Source: JACMNW01 sp963708425
GTDB lineage: Bacteria > Pseudomonadota > Alphaproteobacteria > Rhodobacterales > Rhodobacteraceae
Assembly (NCBI GenBank): GCA_963708425.1
Contig: OY970206.1
Location: 1,426,001-1,490,000 of the forward strand
Length of the DNA stretch: 64,000 bases
Direction: 5' to 3'
The notes below the pieces were generated by a model, which worked only from the letters and a program-made list of their open reading frames with translations, did no database searches and was not told the origin of the DNA. How positions within the stretch are numbered: the first letter of the stretch is position 1; the number at the start of each line of letters is the position of its first letter. Shown in pieces: positions 1 through 7,998 of this stretch. The translations under genes and the position numbers were made by a program.

Positions 1-848
1 CCACCGATGCCATCCTGAACGATCCCACCATCAACGCCGTCCTGATCGCCACCTCGACCGACACCCATTCCGACCTGATTGAACGCGCGACCGCTGCTGG
101 CAAAGCCGTGCTGTGCGAAAAGCCGGTCGATCTGTCGCTTGCCCGCGCCCAAGCCTGCCAGAAAGTCGTCGCCAAAAACGGCCAACCCGTGATGATCGGC
201 TTCAACCGCCGCTTCGATCCAAACTTCGCCGCCCTGAAAGCTGCACTGGACAAAGGCGAGATCGGCAAGCCCGAACTGCTGTCGATCACCTCGTTCGACC
301 CCGCCCCGCCACCAGTCGCCTACATCAAAGTCTCGGGCGGCCTGTTCCGCGACATGATGATCCATGATTTTGACATGGCCAATTTCATCATGGGGGCGGC
401 TCCACAAACAGTAACCGCCGTCGGCACCTCGATCGTCGATCCCGCCATCGGGCAGGCAGGCGATGTCGATACCGCCGTTGTCACCCTAACCTATGCCGAC
501 GGTCGCATCGCAGTCATCAAAAACTCCCGCCGCGCGGTTTACGGCTATGACCAGCGCGTAGAACTGCTTGGCTCCGAAGGGTTGCTGCAGGCACAGAATA
601 TGCTGGAAAACACCGTGGTGAAATCCACCACCGCCGGGGTGACAGGTGCCAAGCCCACCTACTTCTTCCTCGAACGCTACATGCCTGCCTACGCCGCCGA
701 ATGGGCCGCTTTCGTTGCTGCCGTCAACGCAGGCTCGGCCCTTCCCGTCACGCTGGCTGACGGTATCGCAGCCCTTGCAATGGCCGAAGCGGCAACGCTT
801 TCAGCCAAATCCGGCGCGCCTGTCAAACTGGCGCAGGTTGGCGCGTAG
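1..848 (+). CDS. iolG: inositol 2-dehydrogenase, 3' part (Gfo/Idh/MocA family)
   Basis: The reading frame is open from the first bases of the window (codons begin at base 3), so the gene starts upstream and the N-terminal NAD-binding part is missing. About 281 residues remain. The EKP motif (CEKPVDL), then GFNRRFDPNF, then RDMMIHDFD are visible. The lysine of EKP and the D-x3-H pair in RDMMIH match the catalytic Lys/Asp/His of bacterial inositol dehydrogenases, which oxidise myo-inositol to 2-keto-myo-inositol in the cytoplasm with NAD+. Other Gfo/Idh/MocA sugar dehydrogenases share this layout, so the family is certain and the substrate is inferred. Other iol genes would be expected upstream, outside the window. 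Confidence 0.85.
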   Translation, partial: TDAILNDPTINAVLIATSTDTHSDLIERATAAGKAVLCEKPVDLSLARAQACQKVVAKNGQPVMIGFNRRFDPNFAALKAALDKGEIGKPELLSITSFDPAPPPVAYIKVSGGLFRDMMIHDFDMANFIMGAAPQTVTAVGTSIVDPAIGQAGDVDTAVVTLTYADGRIAVIKNSRRAVYGYDQRVELLGSEGLLQAQNMLENTVVKSTTAGVTGAKPTYFFLERYMPAYAAEWAAFVAAVNAGSALPVTLADGIAALAMAEAATLSAKSGAPVKLAQVGA

Positions 849-913
849 CAGCCCCGATCTTTGCCATGGAACGACTCAGCTTCTGGTGGTATGATCTTGC
901 TACGAAAAACAAA

Positions 914-938
914 TTCAGCGGCATGAATTGCCGCTGAA
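914..938 (+). terminator. hairpin downstream of the inositol dehydrogenase gene
   Basis: A perfect 10-bp stem (TTCAGCGGCA / TGCCGCTGAA) with a 5-base loop lies 65 bases after the stop codon. The following bases (CTTTACTTTG) are only moderately T-rich, so termination is probable but not proven. The rest of the gap to base 1127 shows nothing else I can interpret. Confidence 0.5.
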
Positions 939-1127
939 CTTTACTTTGACCTGTTATTTTTAGGTCGGCACCTAGCCTGATATGGCATCGCCCAATTTCC
1001 AACGGGCCCTGCCATAAGCACTTGATTTAAAACCGCTACTACAATCGCTTCACCTGCGATTGACGATGGCTGCGCGGCTATTTTGCCGCAAACCTGCCAA
1101 TTCATTTCAAACCCCGGAGTATTTAGA

Positions 1128-2834
1128 ATGGCGACCACTGAACAAAAAAAGTCCTTGGAAACTCTAAAAGAAACCATGGCACTGAACGAGGCCGAAGGAA
1201 CCCCGCTCTTCGTGCCCGATCTCAAAGCAATTGGTCTTGCCGCCGATACCCAACTGGAATCGGGGGCCGAAGCCGCCGTCCAGCCCATCACCTATGAAGA
1301 GGTGCTGGAATCCATCTGCGGTGTTGTCGACGACTCGCAAGAGGTCGAACAATATGACGGCACTCTCGGCGTCACCGTGGCCTTCGTGGCAGGTCGCCAA
1401 TCCGCCGCAGCCCAGGTGCAATGGAACGATAACCTCGCCACCCTGTTCACCAACCCAGGCAACGTCAGTGGTCAGCGCTGGGGGTCCGGCACCATGATCG
1501 CCGACGATATTTTCCTGACCTGCGGGCATCTGTTCGATGATGTTGCAAGCACCTGGCAGATGCCACGGGACAACGGCACAGGCGCTATCATCGCCCCGGC
1601 GCAAAAGGCCCTCAACATGCGCCTGAACTTCAACTTTCAAGAAGACCCCGCTGGCACCATGCGCCCCGAACAAAGTTTCCCGATTACCCAGCTGATCGAA
1701 TACCGCCTTGGCGGGATCGACATGGCGGTTTGCCGGATCGGCGGCAATCCCGGTGCCATCTTCGGGCGCACCCGCGTCTCGCTTGATGACGCCGCGCTGA
1801 ATGACATGATCTGCATCATCGGCCATCCGGCGGGAATGCCCAAGCGCATCGAGGCTGGCCCGGCAACCGACCTGACGGGTGACGCCATCCGCTACAACGA
1901 CATCGACACTTTGGGTGGCAATTCCGGCTCGGGCGTGTTGCACGCCAATTCCGATAGCGTCATCGGCGTTCACACCAATGGCGGCTGCAACGCGGCGGGC
2001 ACTGGCAGCAATTCTGGCGTGCGCATCACGTCGATCCTGCGCGAATCGCCAACAGTGCGCAACATCGCCCATGCCGGGCGCTGGGTGGCGCGGCATGGGC
2101 TGTCGGGCGGTGATTATCAGGCGGTGTTTGACCAGTTGGTCGGCATTGGCTACCGCCCCCTTACGATCAACGCCGCCGGTGGCAATGACGCAAGCTATGC
2201 GGCCATTTTTGAACATCGCCCCGGCCCTGGATTGGTGGCGCGCCATGGCATCACCGGGCAGCAGTATCAGGCTGAATTTGACAACCTGGTACCGCAGGGT
2301 TTCCGCCCCACAGTCGTTAGTGGTGCTGGCGTTGGCGGCCAAGTGCTATACGCCGCGATCTTCGAACAGGTCGGTGGCGGTGCTATGGTCGCGCGGCACG
2401 GCATCAACGGCCAGCAATACCAAGCAGTGTTTGATGAACTGGTGCCGCAGGGCTTTCGGCCGAAATTCGTCAACGGCGCAACCGTCGGCAACGATATCGT
2501 CTATGCCACGGTGTTCGAACAAGACGGCGGCCCCGCCTTCATCGCCCGCCACGGCATGAACGCAGGCCAATACCAAGCGGCGTTCGACGACGCCATCGCC
2601 CAAGGGTTCCGCCCGGTTTGGGTCAGCGGCACCGGCCTGGGCAACGAAGTGATCTACGCCGCAATATTCGAACAACGCCCCGGTCCAGCATTGGTCGCTC
2701 GCCATGGCCTAAACTCGGCAGATTACCAAACAACCTTCGACCAACTGCTTGGCCAAGGCTTCCGCCCCGTCGTGGTCAGCGGCGCAAATGCCGGTGGCCA
2801 ATTGCTCTACGCCGCCATCTGGGAACAGCGGTAG
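1128..2834 (+). CDS. trypsin-like serine protease with five C-terminal tandem repeats
   Basis: 568 aa. I chose the ATG at 1128 because GGAG lies 8 bases upstream. Residues about 115-310 form an S1/V8-like peptidase: His134 in TCGHLFDD, Asp198 in GIDMAV and Ser266 in GGNSGSG make a plausible catalytic triad. From about residue 319 to the end there are five repeats of about 50 residues, each with ARHG, QYQ/DYQ, FD, QGFRP and YAAIFEQ. They resemble the bacterial tandem repeat domain family (BTRD1-like), whose role is not well known. No Sec or Tat signal peptide is visible at the N-terminus, so the route out of the cell, if any, is unclear. The gene stands alone. Confidence 0.85.
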   Translation: MATTEQKKSLETLKETMALNEAEGTPLFVPDLKAIGLAADTQLESGAEAAVQPITYEEVLESICGVVDDSQEVEQYDGTLGVTVAFVAGRQSAAAQVQWNDNLATLFTNPGNVSGQRWGSGTMIADDIFLTCGHLFDDVASTWQMPRDNGTGAIIAPAQKALNMRLNFNFQEDPAGTMRPEQSFPITQLIEYRLGGIDMAVCRIGGNPGAIFGRTRVSLDDAALNDMICIIGHPAGMPKRIEAGPATDLTGDAIRYNDIDTLGGNSGSGVLHANSDSVIGVHTNGGCNAAGTGSNSGVRITSILRESPTVRNIAHAGRWVARHGLSGGDYQAVFDQLVGIGYRPLTINAAGGNDASYAAIFEHRPGPGLVARHGITGQQYQAEFDNLVPQGFRPTVVSGAGVGGQVLYAAIFEQVGGGAMVARHGINGQQYQAVFDELVPQGFRPKFVNGATVGNDIVYATVFEQDGGPAFIARHGMNAGQYQAAFDDAIAQGFRPVWVSGTGLGNEVIYAAIFEQRPGPALVARHGLNSADYQTTFDQLLGQGFRPVVVSGANAGGQLLYAAIWEQR

Positions 2835-2852
2835 GTGCGGTAGGGCAGACGC

Positions 2853-2874
2853 GGCGGCAGCTTCGGTTGCCGCC
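2853..2874 (+). terminator. weak hairpin after the protease gene
   Basis: A 7-bp stem (GGCGGCA / TGCCGCC) with an 8-base loop lies about 20 bases after the stop codon. A second 6-bp stem (GCCACC-TTG-GGTGGC) follows near 2884. Neither has a clear T-run, so this may simply be structured 3' UTR. Confidence 0.3.
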
Positions 2875-3008
2875 ACAATCCCCGCCACCTTGGGTGGCAA
2901 ACGCCGTTCCAGTTGGATCAATTGATCATTGTGCTCAATCAAGGGCCGGGCATAGCAGTTTTGCAGTTGCGGGACTGGTCGCCGTTCTCATCCTGTCCCG
3001 CGACTGTC

Positions 3009-3554
3009 CTATTCGATCGGTATCATCAGATGGGCATAGGGAGTGCCCGCCCACATAACGTAAGGCTTCGAAGTATCTGGATTCGGGTCAGTCGGATACC
3101 CCGCCATCATGTCGACAGCGTTCATGATCATAACGTGACGTCCGGTAGTGATCCAGTTGTTGCCCTCTTTCGGCCCCGTGGCGTAGGGATCGGTGTTGCT
3201 GGCATCGGACCCGCCGGAAAGCATGTAGATGAATCCGACTTTGCCCTTGGGTGGTTCGGTCTTGTTGATCCAAGCCATTGCCCATTCCATTGCGTTCGCA
3301 TCGCCGCACATCGGATCGGGCCCCGGCGTCGACGGCGTGTCGGGCATGCACCACCACCCGCTAGCGCCTTCGCGCAGTGTGGTCATCGCGCCAGCACTAT
3401 CGAAACCATAAATGGTGGCCGCCGATCCGACAGCGGCGGGTGCCGCCGATTCTGCGCTGGCGATTATTTCCGCCTCGCTTTGACCAAAGGCCGGCGTTGT
3501 TGTCCACGCAATAGCCGCGGCTCCAGCCATCACGAAAGACACATATGTCTTCAT
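3009..3554 (-). CDS. secreted hypothetical protein
   Basis: 181 aa. The start at 3554 is preceded by GGGAG. The first 24 or so residues (MKTYVSFVMAGAAAIAWT...) form a Sec-type signal peptide ending near AFG-QS, so the protein is probably periplasmic or secreted. The mature part has two Cys (WWCMPD, PMCGD) and the motif FIYMLSGGSDASNTDPYA, which I associate with a conserved but uncharacterised family; the C-terminus reads YVMWAGTPYAHLMIP. No catalytic motif is evident and I cannot assign a function. It lies 39 bases after the SnoaL-like gene on the same strand, so the two are probably co-transcribed from the promoter next to the TetR gene. Confidence 0.8.
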   Translation of the reverse strand: MKTYVSFVMAGAAAIAWTTTPAFGQSEAEIIASAESAAPAAVGSAATIYGFDSAGAMTTLREGASGWWCMPDTPSTPGPDPMCGDANAMEWAMAWINKTEPPKGKVGFIYMLSGGSDASNTDPYATGPKEGNNWITTGRHVMIMNAVDMMAGYPTDPNPDTSKPYVMWAGTPYAHLMIPIE

Positions 3555-3593
3555 GGTATGTCTCCCTTCTGGAAGTTCGAAATGGAGGTGACG

Positions 3594-3950
3594 TCAGCTG
3601 TCCCAAGCCTGAACGGTCGTCTGGCGGACGATGCCGCTCGGGCCAAGTTCAGCAGTATTGGATGCGACGACGCGGGTGCCATCAGCATATTGGCAGCGTT
3701 CGACGTAGGCCAGCGTCTTGCCATCGACGATGCCCGTGTCGATCGCGTGGATCATGTCGCGTCCGCAGACATCATCTAGAAACGCGGCGATGTCCCGTTT
3801 ACCCTTGATAACCCGCGGTTTGCTGGGTGTATTAATGCTGTCGATAATTGTCAGTACTGCATTGTCGGCATAATAGGCCTGCAGGGCAGCGGAATCGCGG
3901 GATTCAACCGCACTTTTCAGCCCGGTGATTGTCAGATTGCTCTTTGTCAT
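3594..3950 (-). CDS. SnoaL-like (NTF2-fold) protein
   Basis: 118 aa from the ATG at 3950, which has AAGGAA upstream; a longer frame reaches 3995 but has no ribosome site. The sequence pattern (SAVESRDSAALQAYYADNAVLTIID ... VCGRDMIHAIDTGIVDGKTLAYVERCQYADGTRV) is that of small NTF2-like/SnoaL proteins, a fold used by varied enzymes and binding proteins, so no reaction can be given. It is divergent from the TetR gene at 4116, with a perfect palindrome between them, and is the first gene of a likely two-gene operon with the secreted protein at 3009-3554. Confidence 0.75.
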   Translation of the reverse strand: MTKSNLTITGLKSAVESRDSAALQAYYADNAVLTIIDSINTPSKPRVIKGKRDIAAFLDDVCGRDMIHAIDTGIVDGKTLAYVERCQYADGTRVVASNTAELGPSGIVRQTTVQAWDS

Positions 3951-4037
3951 GATGGGTTCCTTTGCAATGATCAAAGGCCACTTGCTGAACCACAATGCCT
4001 GGCGAAATCGGCGTTACTTGCCAGACCGTCCGAGTAT

Positions 4038-4053
4038 TACCTACTAGTAGGTA
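4038..4053. promoter_or_regulatory. perfect 16-bp palindrome, likely TetR operator
   Basis: TACCTACTAGTAGGTA is exactly self-complementary and sits between the divergent SnoaL-like gene (start 3950) and TetR gene (start 4116). Size, symmetry and position fit an operator bound by the neighbouring TetR regulator. The binding itself is inference. Confidence 0.7.
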
Positions 4054-4115
4054 GAAGTCAATTGCCCTCTGCCCCAAACCGTGACATTTAGCGGCAAAGA
4101 GTTTCGGAGTATGTC

Positions 4116-4715
4116 TTGAACCAGAAATCCATCAAAGCTGACACGTCGCAGCAAATCCTCGATGTGGCTCAGGATCTGGTTCAGACTCGGGGCTACAACG
4201 CGTTCAGTTATGCCGACATCTCCAAGGTGCTAAAGGTCTCTAACGCCAGCCTGCACTATCATTTCCCCTCAAAGGCCGATTTGGGTAATTCTCTGATTGC
4301 GCGCTATGAAGACCGGTTTCTGCGGGCATTGAAGGCCATCGAAGCAGGCGGCGGTACGATGACCGACCGGTTCTGGGCTTTTGTCGGGATCTATGCCGAC
4401 GTGCTAGCGGCCGATCACATGTGCCTCTGCGGCATGCTGGCCGCCGAATTTGAGACTCTGCCCCAGCCGATGCAGTCCGCGCTCGATCATTTCTTCGAGG
4501 CGACCGAAGTCTGGCTAGAGAGTGTTCTTGAACACGGACGGCGGAACGGCGAATTCAGTTTCGATGAAACGGCGCGCGAAGTCGCACAGTTTTCAATCGC
4601 GACGCTAGAGGGGGCAATGATATTGGCGCGGTCTCACGGTGCCCATGATCGTTTTCATATGGCTGCGAGACGGTTGATTACGGGACTCATGCGACCAGGT
4701 CTGGACGTGGCCTGA
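4116..4715 (+). CDS. TetR/AcrR family transcriptional regulator
   Basis: 199 aa, starting with TTG at 4116; GGAG lies 6 bases upstream, and the nearby ATG at 4111 is followed at once by a stop. Residues about 12-55 form the DNA-binding domain (ILDVAQDLVQTRGYNAFSY, then a helix-turn-helix ending LHYHFPSK). The ligand domain carries MCLCGMLAAEFETLP, a Cys-x-Cys motif seen in a subset of TetR repressors, which could sense an electrophile or oxidant. It probably represses itself and the divergent SnoaL-like/secreted-protein pair through the palindrome at 4038-4053. The inducer is unknown. Confidence 0.9.
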   Translation: MNQKSIKADTSQQILDVAQDLVQTRGYNAFSYADISKVLKVSNASLHYHFPSKADLGNSLIARYEDRFLRALKAIEAGGGTMTDRFWAFVGIYADVLAADHMCLCGMLAAEFETLPQPMQSALDHFFEATEVWLESVLEHGRRNGEFSFDETAREVAQFSIATLEGAMILARSHGAHDRFHMAARRLITGLMRPGLDVA

Positions 4716-4943
4716 GTAAACCGACAGGTTGCTGGGGGTCGTTCTTGCGTGCGGCAATGTCGGCGTCGCGCACATCGCAACCATTCGGACTTAGCGCAGC
4801 ATTCCATACATGGGCGCGAAACGAGCCATCTGTCTTTCAGCACGAACGACCAGACCTCAAACTCTCGTGTTACCACCCAAAACCGCCTTAAAATTCAGTT
4901 AACGAGAAACACACAATGCAACAATATCAATAACTTACCAATC

Positions 4944-4959
4944 GTAACACGCGTGTTAC
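4944..4959. promoter_or_regulatory. 16-bp palindrome GTAACACGCGTGTTAC, copy 1
   Basis: A perfect palindrome lying between two gene ends, so it is not placed as a normal promoter operator. The identical 16 bases recur at 10194-10209 upstream of glpK. The spacing and sequence suggest a dimeric protein-binding site, but I do not recognise the factor. Confidence 0.5.
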
Positions 4960-4966
4960 CCACGTG

Positions 4967-4996
4967 AAAAAGCCCCGCCCTGAAAACAGGGCGAGG
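4967..4996 (-). terminator. rho-independent terminator of ccrM
   Basis: On the minus strand an 11-bp stem (4972-4982 with 4986/7-4996, one G-U pair, TTTT loop) is followed directly by TTTTT (bases 4971-4967). It lies about 50 bases beyond the ccrM stop codon. Confidence 0.8.
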
Positions 4997-5047
4997 CAGG
5001 TATATTCCGGGCGGGCCGGAATACAGGCGTCTTATTTCAGTATCGGA

Positions 5048-6175
5048 TCAGTTTGGTCGGCCAGCCTGATCGGCCTCCATCTCGGCCCGGATTTGTTGGC
5101 GCAGGATATCAATCGGAACCATCTTCCCGTCCCGTTTGAAGTGCCAATAGGTCCACCCATTACAAGACGGCGCGCCTTCAAGATGCGCCCCCACCTGATG
5201 AATGGATCCCTTCACATCGTTCCCGATCAAGGTCCCATCCGCGCGGACCGTCACCTTGAAACGGTTGCCGATGGAAAACAGCGCCTCCCCCGGCCGCAGC
5301 ATCCCTCTTTCCACAACCTGCCCGAACGGAACCCGTGGCTCGTTTCGTTTCGATCCGGTGATCTCCAAAGCCGACGCATCAAACTTCCGAACCCGGCTCA
5401 ACCGATCCGCTGCGACCTTCCGATAGCTTTCCTCGCGTTCAATCCCGATAAAGTCCCGCCCCAACATCTTCGCCACCGCCCCCGTCGTGCCGGTCCCGAA
5501 AAACGGGTCCAGCACCACATCGCCCGGATTAGTCGTGGCAATCATCACCCGGTGCAGCAAACTTTCCGGCTTCTGCGTCGGATGCGCCTTATCCCCCGCC
5601 GCGTCTTTCAACCGTTCATGCCCGGTACAAATCGGCAGCACCCAATCCGACCGCATCTGAACGCCATCATTCAACGCCTTCAGCGCCTCATAATTGAAGG
5701 TGTATTTCGACGTCTCATCCCGCCCGGCCCAGATCAGCGTTTCATGCGCGTTGGTCAGGCGTTTGCCGCGAAAGTTCGGCATCGGGTTCGATTTCCGCCA
5801 GACCACATCATTCAGCAACCAGAACCCCTGATCCTGCAACGCCGCCCCGACGCGGAAAATGTTGTGATATGACCCGATCACCCAAATCGCACCATTCGGT
5901 TTCAACAGCCGTTTCGCCGCCGCCAGCCAGCCCGTGGTGAACCTATCGTAAGCCTCAAAACTGGTGAACTGATCCCAGTGATCATCCACTGCATCGACCA
6001 ACGAATTATCTGGGCGGTGCAGATCGCCCTTCAGTTGCAGATTGTAGGGCGGGTCCGCAAAGATAAGATCAACCGACCCCGGGGCCAGGCTATTCATCAC
6101 TTCGATACAGTCGCCGCCCAGAATCTGATTCAGCGGAAGCAAAGCCGCCTCTGCCGCTTTGGTCTTGGTTGTCAT
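5048..6175 (-). CDS. ccrM: cell-cycle DNA adenine methyltransferase (GANTC), CcrM
   Basis: 375 aa. This is a beta-class N6-adenine methyltransferase: the catalytic DPPYNL motif is at residues 41-46 and the AdoMet-binding DPFFGTGTTG at about 223-232, in the order expected for the class. A C-terminal domain of about 100 residues (ending NGWTYWHFKRDGKMVPID...) matches the extra DNA-binding domain of CcrM. In alphaproteobacteria CcrM methylates GANTC after replication and so times gene expression to the cell cycle. Start: ATG at 6175 with GGAGATAGGG upstream. rnhB lies directly upstream on the same strand, a common arrangement in the class. The promoter gap contains three GANTC sites. Confidence 0.95.
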   Translation of the reverse strand: MTTKTKAAEAALLPLNQILGGDCIEVMNSLAPGSVDLIFADPPYNLQLKGDLHRPDNSLVDAVDDHWDQFTSFEAYDRFTTGWLAAAKRLLKPNGAIWVIGSYHNIFRVGAALQDQGFWLLNDVVWRKSNPMPNFRGKRLTNAHETLIWAGRDETSKYTFNYEALKALNDGVQMRSDWVLPICTGHERLKDAAGDKAHPTQKPESLLHRVMIATTNPGDVVLDPFFGTGTTGAVAKMLGRDFIGIEREESYRKVAADRLSRVRKFDASALEITGSKRNEPRVPFGQVVERGMLRPGEALFSIGNRFKVTVRADGTLIGNDVKGSIHQVGAHLEGAPSCNGWTYWHFKRDGKMVPIDILRQQIRAEMEADQAGRPN

Positions 6176-6222
6176 TTCTGCCCTATCTCCGGCTTTAGCG
6201 CCGACTTGTTATGGCAGAGGAT

Positions 6223-6261
6223 GAGTCATCCATGATTCGCCGTCAAATTCTTTATTGAATC
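6223..6261 (-). promoter_or_regulatory. cluster of three GANTC sites in the ccrM promoter region
   Basis: GAGTC at 6223-6227, GATTC at 6234-6238 and GAATC at 6257-6261 fall within 39 bases, 48-86 bases upstream of the ccrM start. Methylation of its own promoter is a known way that CcrM limits its synthesis in Caulobacter; the same loop here is inferred from the clustering. Confidence 0.6.
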
Positions 6262-6274
6262 AAAGACTTACGAA

Positions 6275-6901
6275 TTATGCTTGATACAACATGTTGTGGA
6301 CCGGCCGAAAGGAACGCCTATGGTGAGGGGTCACCCCAAGACTTAGAAGTGCCTGCCGATGCAACGCAGTCGGGTAACCTGCGTTGGTTTCCCAGCCATA
6401 GCCGGGGTGCTGTTGCGCCAAATCCACCATGATCGCATCGCGCGCCACTTTGGCCACGATAGAGGCCGCCGCAATCGACAGACTGCGCATATCGCCTTTG
6501 ACGATGGCTTGGCACCTGCATGGCATGCCAATCGGGATCATATTTCCATCGATCAGTGCAAAATCGGGCCGGGTTTGCAGACCTTGAATGGCACGAACCA
6601 TGGCAAGATGGCTCGCCCGTAGAATGTTCAAGGTGTCTATCTCGGCCACGCTCGCGTGGGCAATACTGACGTCGGCCAGTTCAAACAACGCGGCAGACAA
6701 CGCTATTCGCCGTGTTTCCGTCAAAACTTTGGAGTCGTTCAGGCCATCGGGAATCGCATCGGGGTTAAGCCAGACCGCCGCAGCCGTAACCGGCCCAGCA
6801 AGCGGGCCGCGGCCCACCTCATCCACCCCGACCACGCGAAGCGCGCCGGTGGTACGGGCAAGGGTTTCAAACTGGTAATCAGGGCTGCTGCGTTCGGGCA
6901 T
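6275..6901 (-). CDS. rnhB: ribonuclease HII
   Basis: 208 aa, the usual length. The N-terminal active-site motif GVDEVGRGPLAGPV (about residues 24-37) carries the first Asp-Glu pair, DGN follows mid-protein, and KGDMRSLSIAAASIVAKVARD is the typical RNase HII signature with its catalytic Asp. The C-terminal GYPT and HRRSF motifs are also present. The enzyme cuts the RNA strand of RNA-DNA hybrids and removes single ribonucleotides from DNA. ccrM follows 99 bases downstream; the gap between them holds the GANTC cluster, so ccrM probably has its own promoter. Confidence 0.95.
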   Translation of the reverse strand: MPERSSPDYQFETLARTTGALRVVGVDEVGRGPLAGPVTAAAVWLNPDAIPDGLNDSKVLTETRRIALSAALFELADVSIAHASVAEIDTLNILRASHLAMVRAIQGLQTRPDFALIDGNMIPIGMPCRCQAIVKGDMRSLSIAAASIVAKVARDAIMVDLAQQHPGYGWETNAGYPTALHRQALLSLGVTPHHRRSFRPVHNMLYQA

Positions 6902-6940
6902 GTCGGCACCAAAGCCGATGCGACGCCAAAACGAAAGACC

Positions 6941-6978
6941 AAAAAGTCAGGGGTGGAAGCTGCTCACCCTTCCACCCC
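6941..6978 (-). terminator. rho-independent terminator of the gene at 7029-7508
   Basis: A perfect 10-bp stem (GGGGTGGAAG / CTTCCACCCC, 6950-6959 with 6969-6978) is followed on the minus strand by TTTTT at 6945-6941. It lies 50 bases past the stop of the minus-strand gene. Confidence 0.75.
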
Positions 6979-7028
6979 CAGGTGAGGCGCGGGCCCATGA
7001 TGGGCGTCCGCACCTGGGACATCGGGCC

Positions 7029-7508
7029 TTAGCGTGCGCGGGTGTCGTACCCGGCGTCGCGCAGGCATTGTTCGGGATAAAAATTGTCGCTGCGCCCATA
7101 GACGCGAATTCTGGTCGCGCAGCCGGTTGGCAGATGATAGTTGAAGCCTTCTTCGCGCAGGCAGCGTTCGGCGAAACCGGTTACCGAGCCGTGTCCCGAC
7201 CCAATTTCAATAGCGCAGATACCCGGCACAACCGGCAAGGTTACAGGCGCCGGCGCCCGGTGTTTGCGCTTGTTGTCTTTGACGGCCTTGCTGATGATCG
7301 CGACGGCGGCGATTGCGGCCAGTGCCTTTAGCAAATCATTGTTGTTACGATCAGCACGCGCTGGAACTGCTGATGCCGTGATCAAGGCAAGCGCCGTTGC
7401 GCCAGCAACCAACAACGACATAAAACGGCTACGGGTCGGCTTTTTTGCGTTTGGCGAAGTTGTGCGGCTGACATAGGCGGTTTCGGCAAGGGTCATGGAT
7501 ACAGTCAT
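7029..7508 (-). CDS. exported hypothetical protein
   Basis: 159 aa from the ATG at 7508, which has AGGAG 7 bases upstream; the open frame runs further upstream without a better start. Residues about 25-50 form a basic region plus a hydrophobic stretch (RSRFMSLLVAGATALALITASAVPARA), a long signal peptide or membrane anchor. A second hydrophobic segment (LLKALAAIAAVAIISKAV) follows. The C-terminal 70 residues contain four Cys (ICAIE, RCLREEG, GCATRI, QCLRDAG) and could form disulfides in the periplasm. The RCLREEGF and QCLRDAGY segments look like two copies of one motif. Function unknown. It is divergent from the small periplasmic protein at 7711. Confidence 0.7.
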   Translation of the reverse strand: MTVSMTLAETAYVSRTTSPNAKKPTRSRFMSLLVAGATALALITASAVPARADRNNNDLLKALAAIAAVAIISKAVKDNKRKHRAPAPVTLPVVPGICAIEIGSGHGSVTGFAERCLREEGFNYHLPTGCATRIRVYGRSDNFYPEQCLRDAGYDTRAR

Positions 7509-7710
7509 GGCGTGCTCCTGTCGGTTCGTGTTTTCATTGGTGGCTAGGGTTGAACGCCGTTGCCGAAACTGATGACCAAACCTTGGCTGCTCCACCGTCG
7601 GACAGGCAATATCAGAGACTTGATAGGCGATAACATCGGGCAGATCCGCCATTGTCATTGAATATCAACGCCCATCTGCGCAATATGCAGCCATCAGACA
7701 GGAGCCGAAA

Positions 7711-7998
7711 ATGAAAGCCGCTTTCCTTGCCCCACTTGCCTTTGCCGTCATGGCCTCGTCACCCGTGTGGGCAGACTGCTACGCCGACTATAAGGCCAAG
7801 CAGGATAACCCCCTGCGGCTGCACTACGGTGTGGCCCAGGTGTCTGATGGCGCCTGTGATCCAGACGGTGCCGCACGCGAACTTGCGCCGCGTCTGGCCG
7901 ATGCGGGCTTTACGCTGCTGCTTATTATGTCCACATTCGGGCCGGAAGGTCTGGATGAAAGGAAAGCGAGTGCCGGAGACAATTTCCTCCGCTACTGA
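7711..7998 (+). CDS. small periplasmic hypothetical protein
   Basis: 95 aa with ACAGGAG just upstream. The first 21 residues (MKAAFLAPLAFAVMASSPVWA) are a clear signal peptide with an A-x-A cleavage site before DCYADY. The mature protein is about 74 residues with two Cys and no recognised domain. Its last 44 bases overlap the start of the next gene in another frame, so translation of the two is probably coupled. That suggests the small protein works with the membrane protein that follows. Confidence 0.7.
   Translation: MKAAFLAPLAFAVMASSPVWADCYADYKAKQDNPLRLHYGVAQVSDGACDPDGAARELAPRLADAGFTLLLIMSTFGPEGLDERKASAGDNFLRY

Larger units (their letters stand above)
4716..5047. other. convergent intergenic region with a palindrome and the ccrM terminator
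   Basis: 332 bases lie between the 3' ends of the TetR gene and ccrM. The first 220 bases hold no convincing gene, although a 72-residue frame is open. The last 110 bases hold a 16-bp palindrome (4944-4959), a strong minus-strand terminator (4967-4996) and a further 8-bp inverted repeat (5003-5010 with 5016-5023, TATTCCGG / CCGGAATA). Confidence 0.6.

Noticed and set aside
1164..2342. 392-codon minus-strand frame over the protease gene
   Set aside because: Antisense shadow; the plus-strand frame has the catalytic triad, repeats and a good ribosome site.
2913..3779. 288-codon plus-strand frame opposite the SnoaL-like and secreted-protein genes
   Set aside because: Lacks a plausible start signal and domain; spans two good minus-strand genes with ribosome sites.
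4964..5872. 302-codon plus-strand frame over ccrM
   Set aside because: Arg/Pro-rich shadow of ccrM, which carries all methyltransferase motifs.
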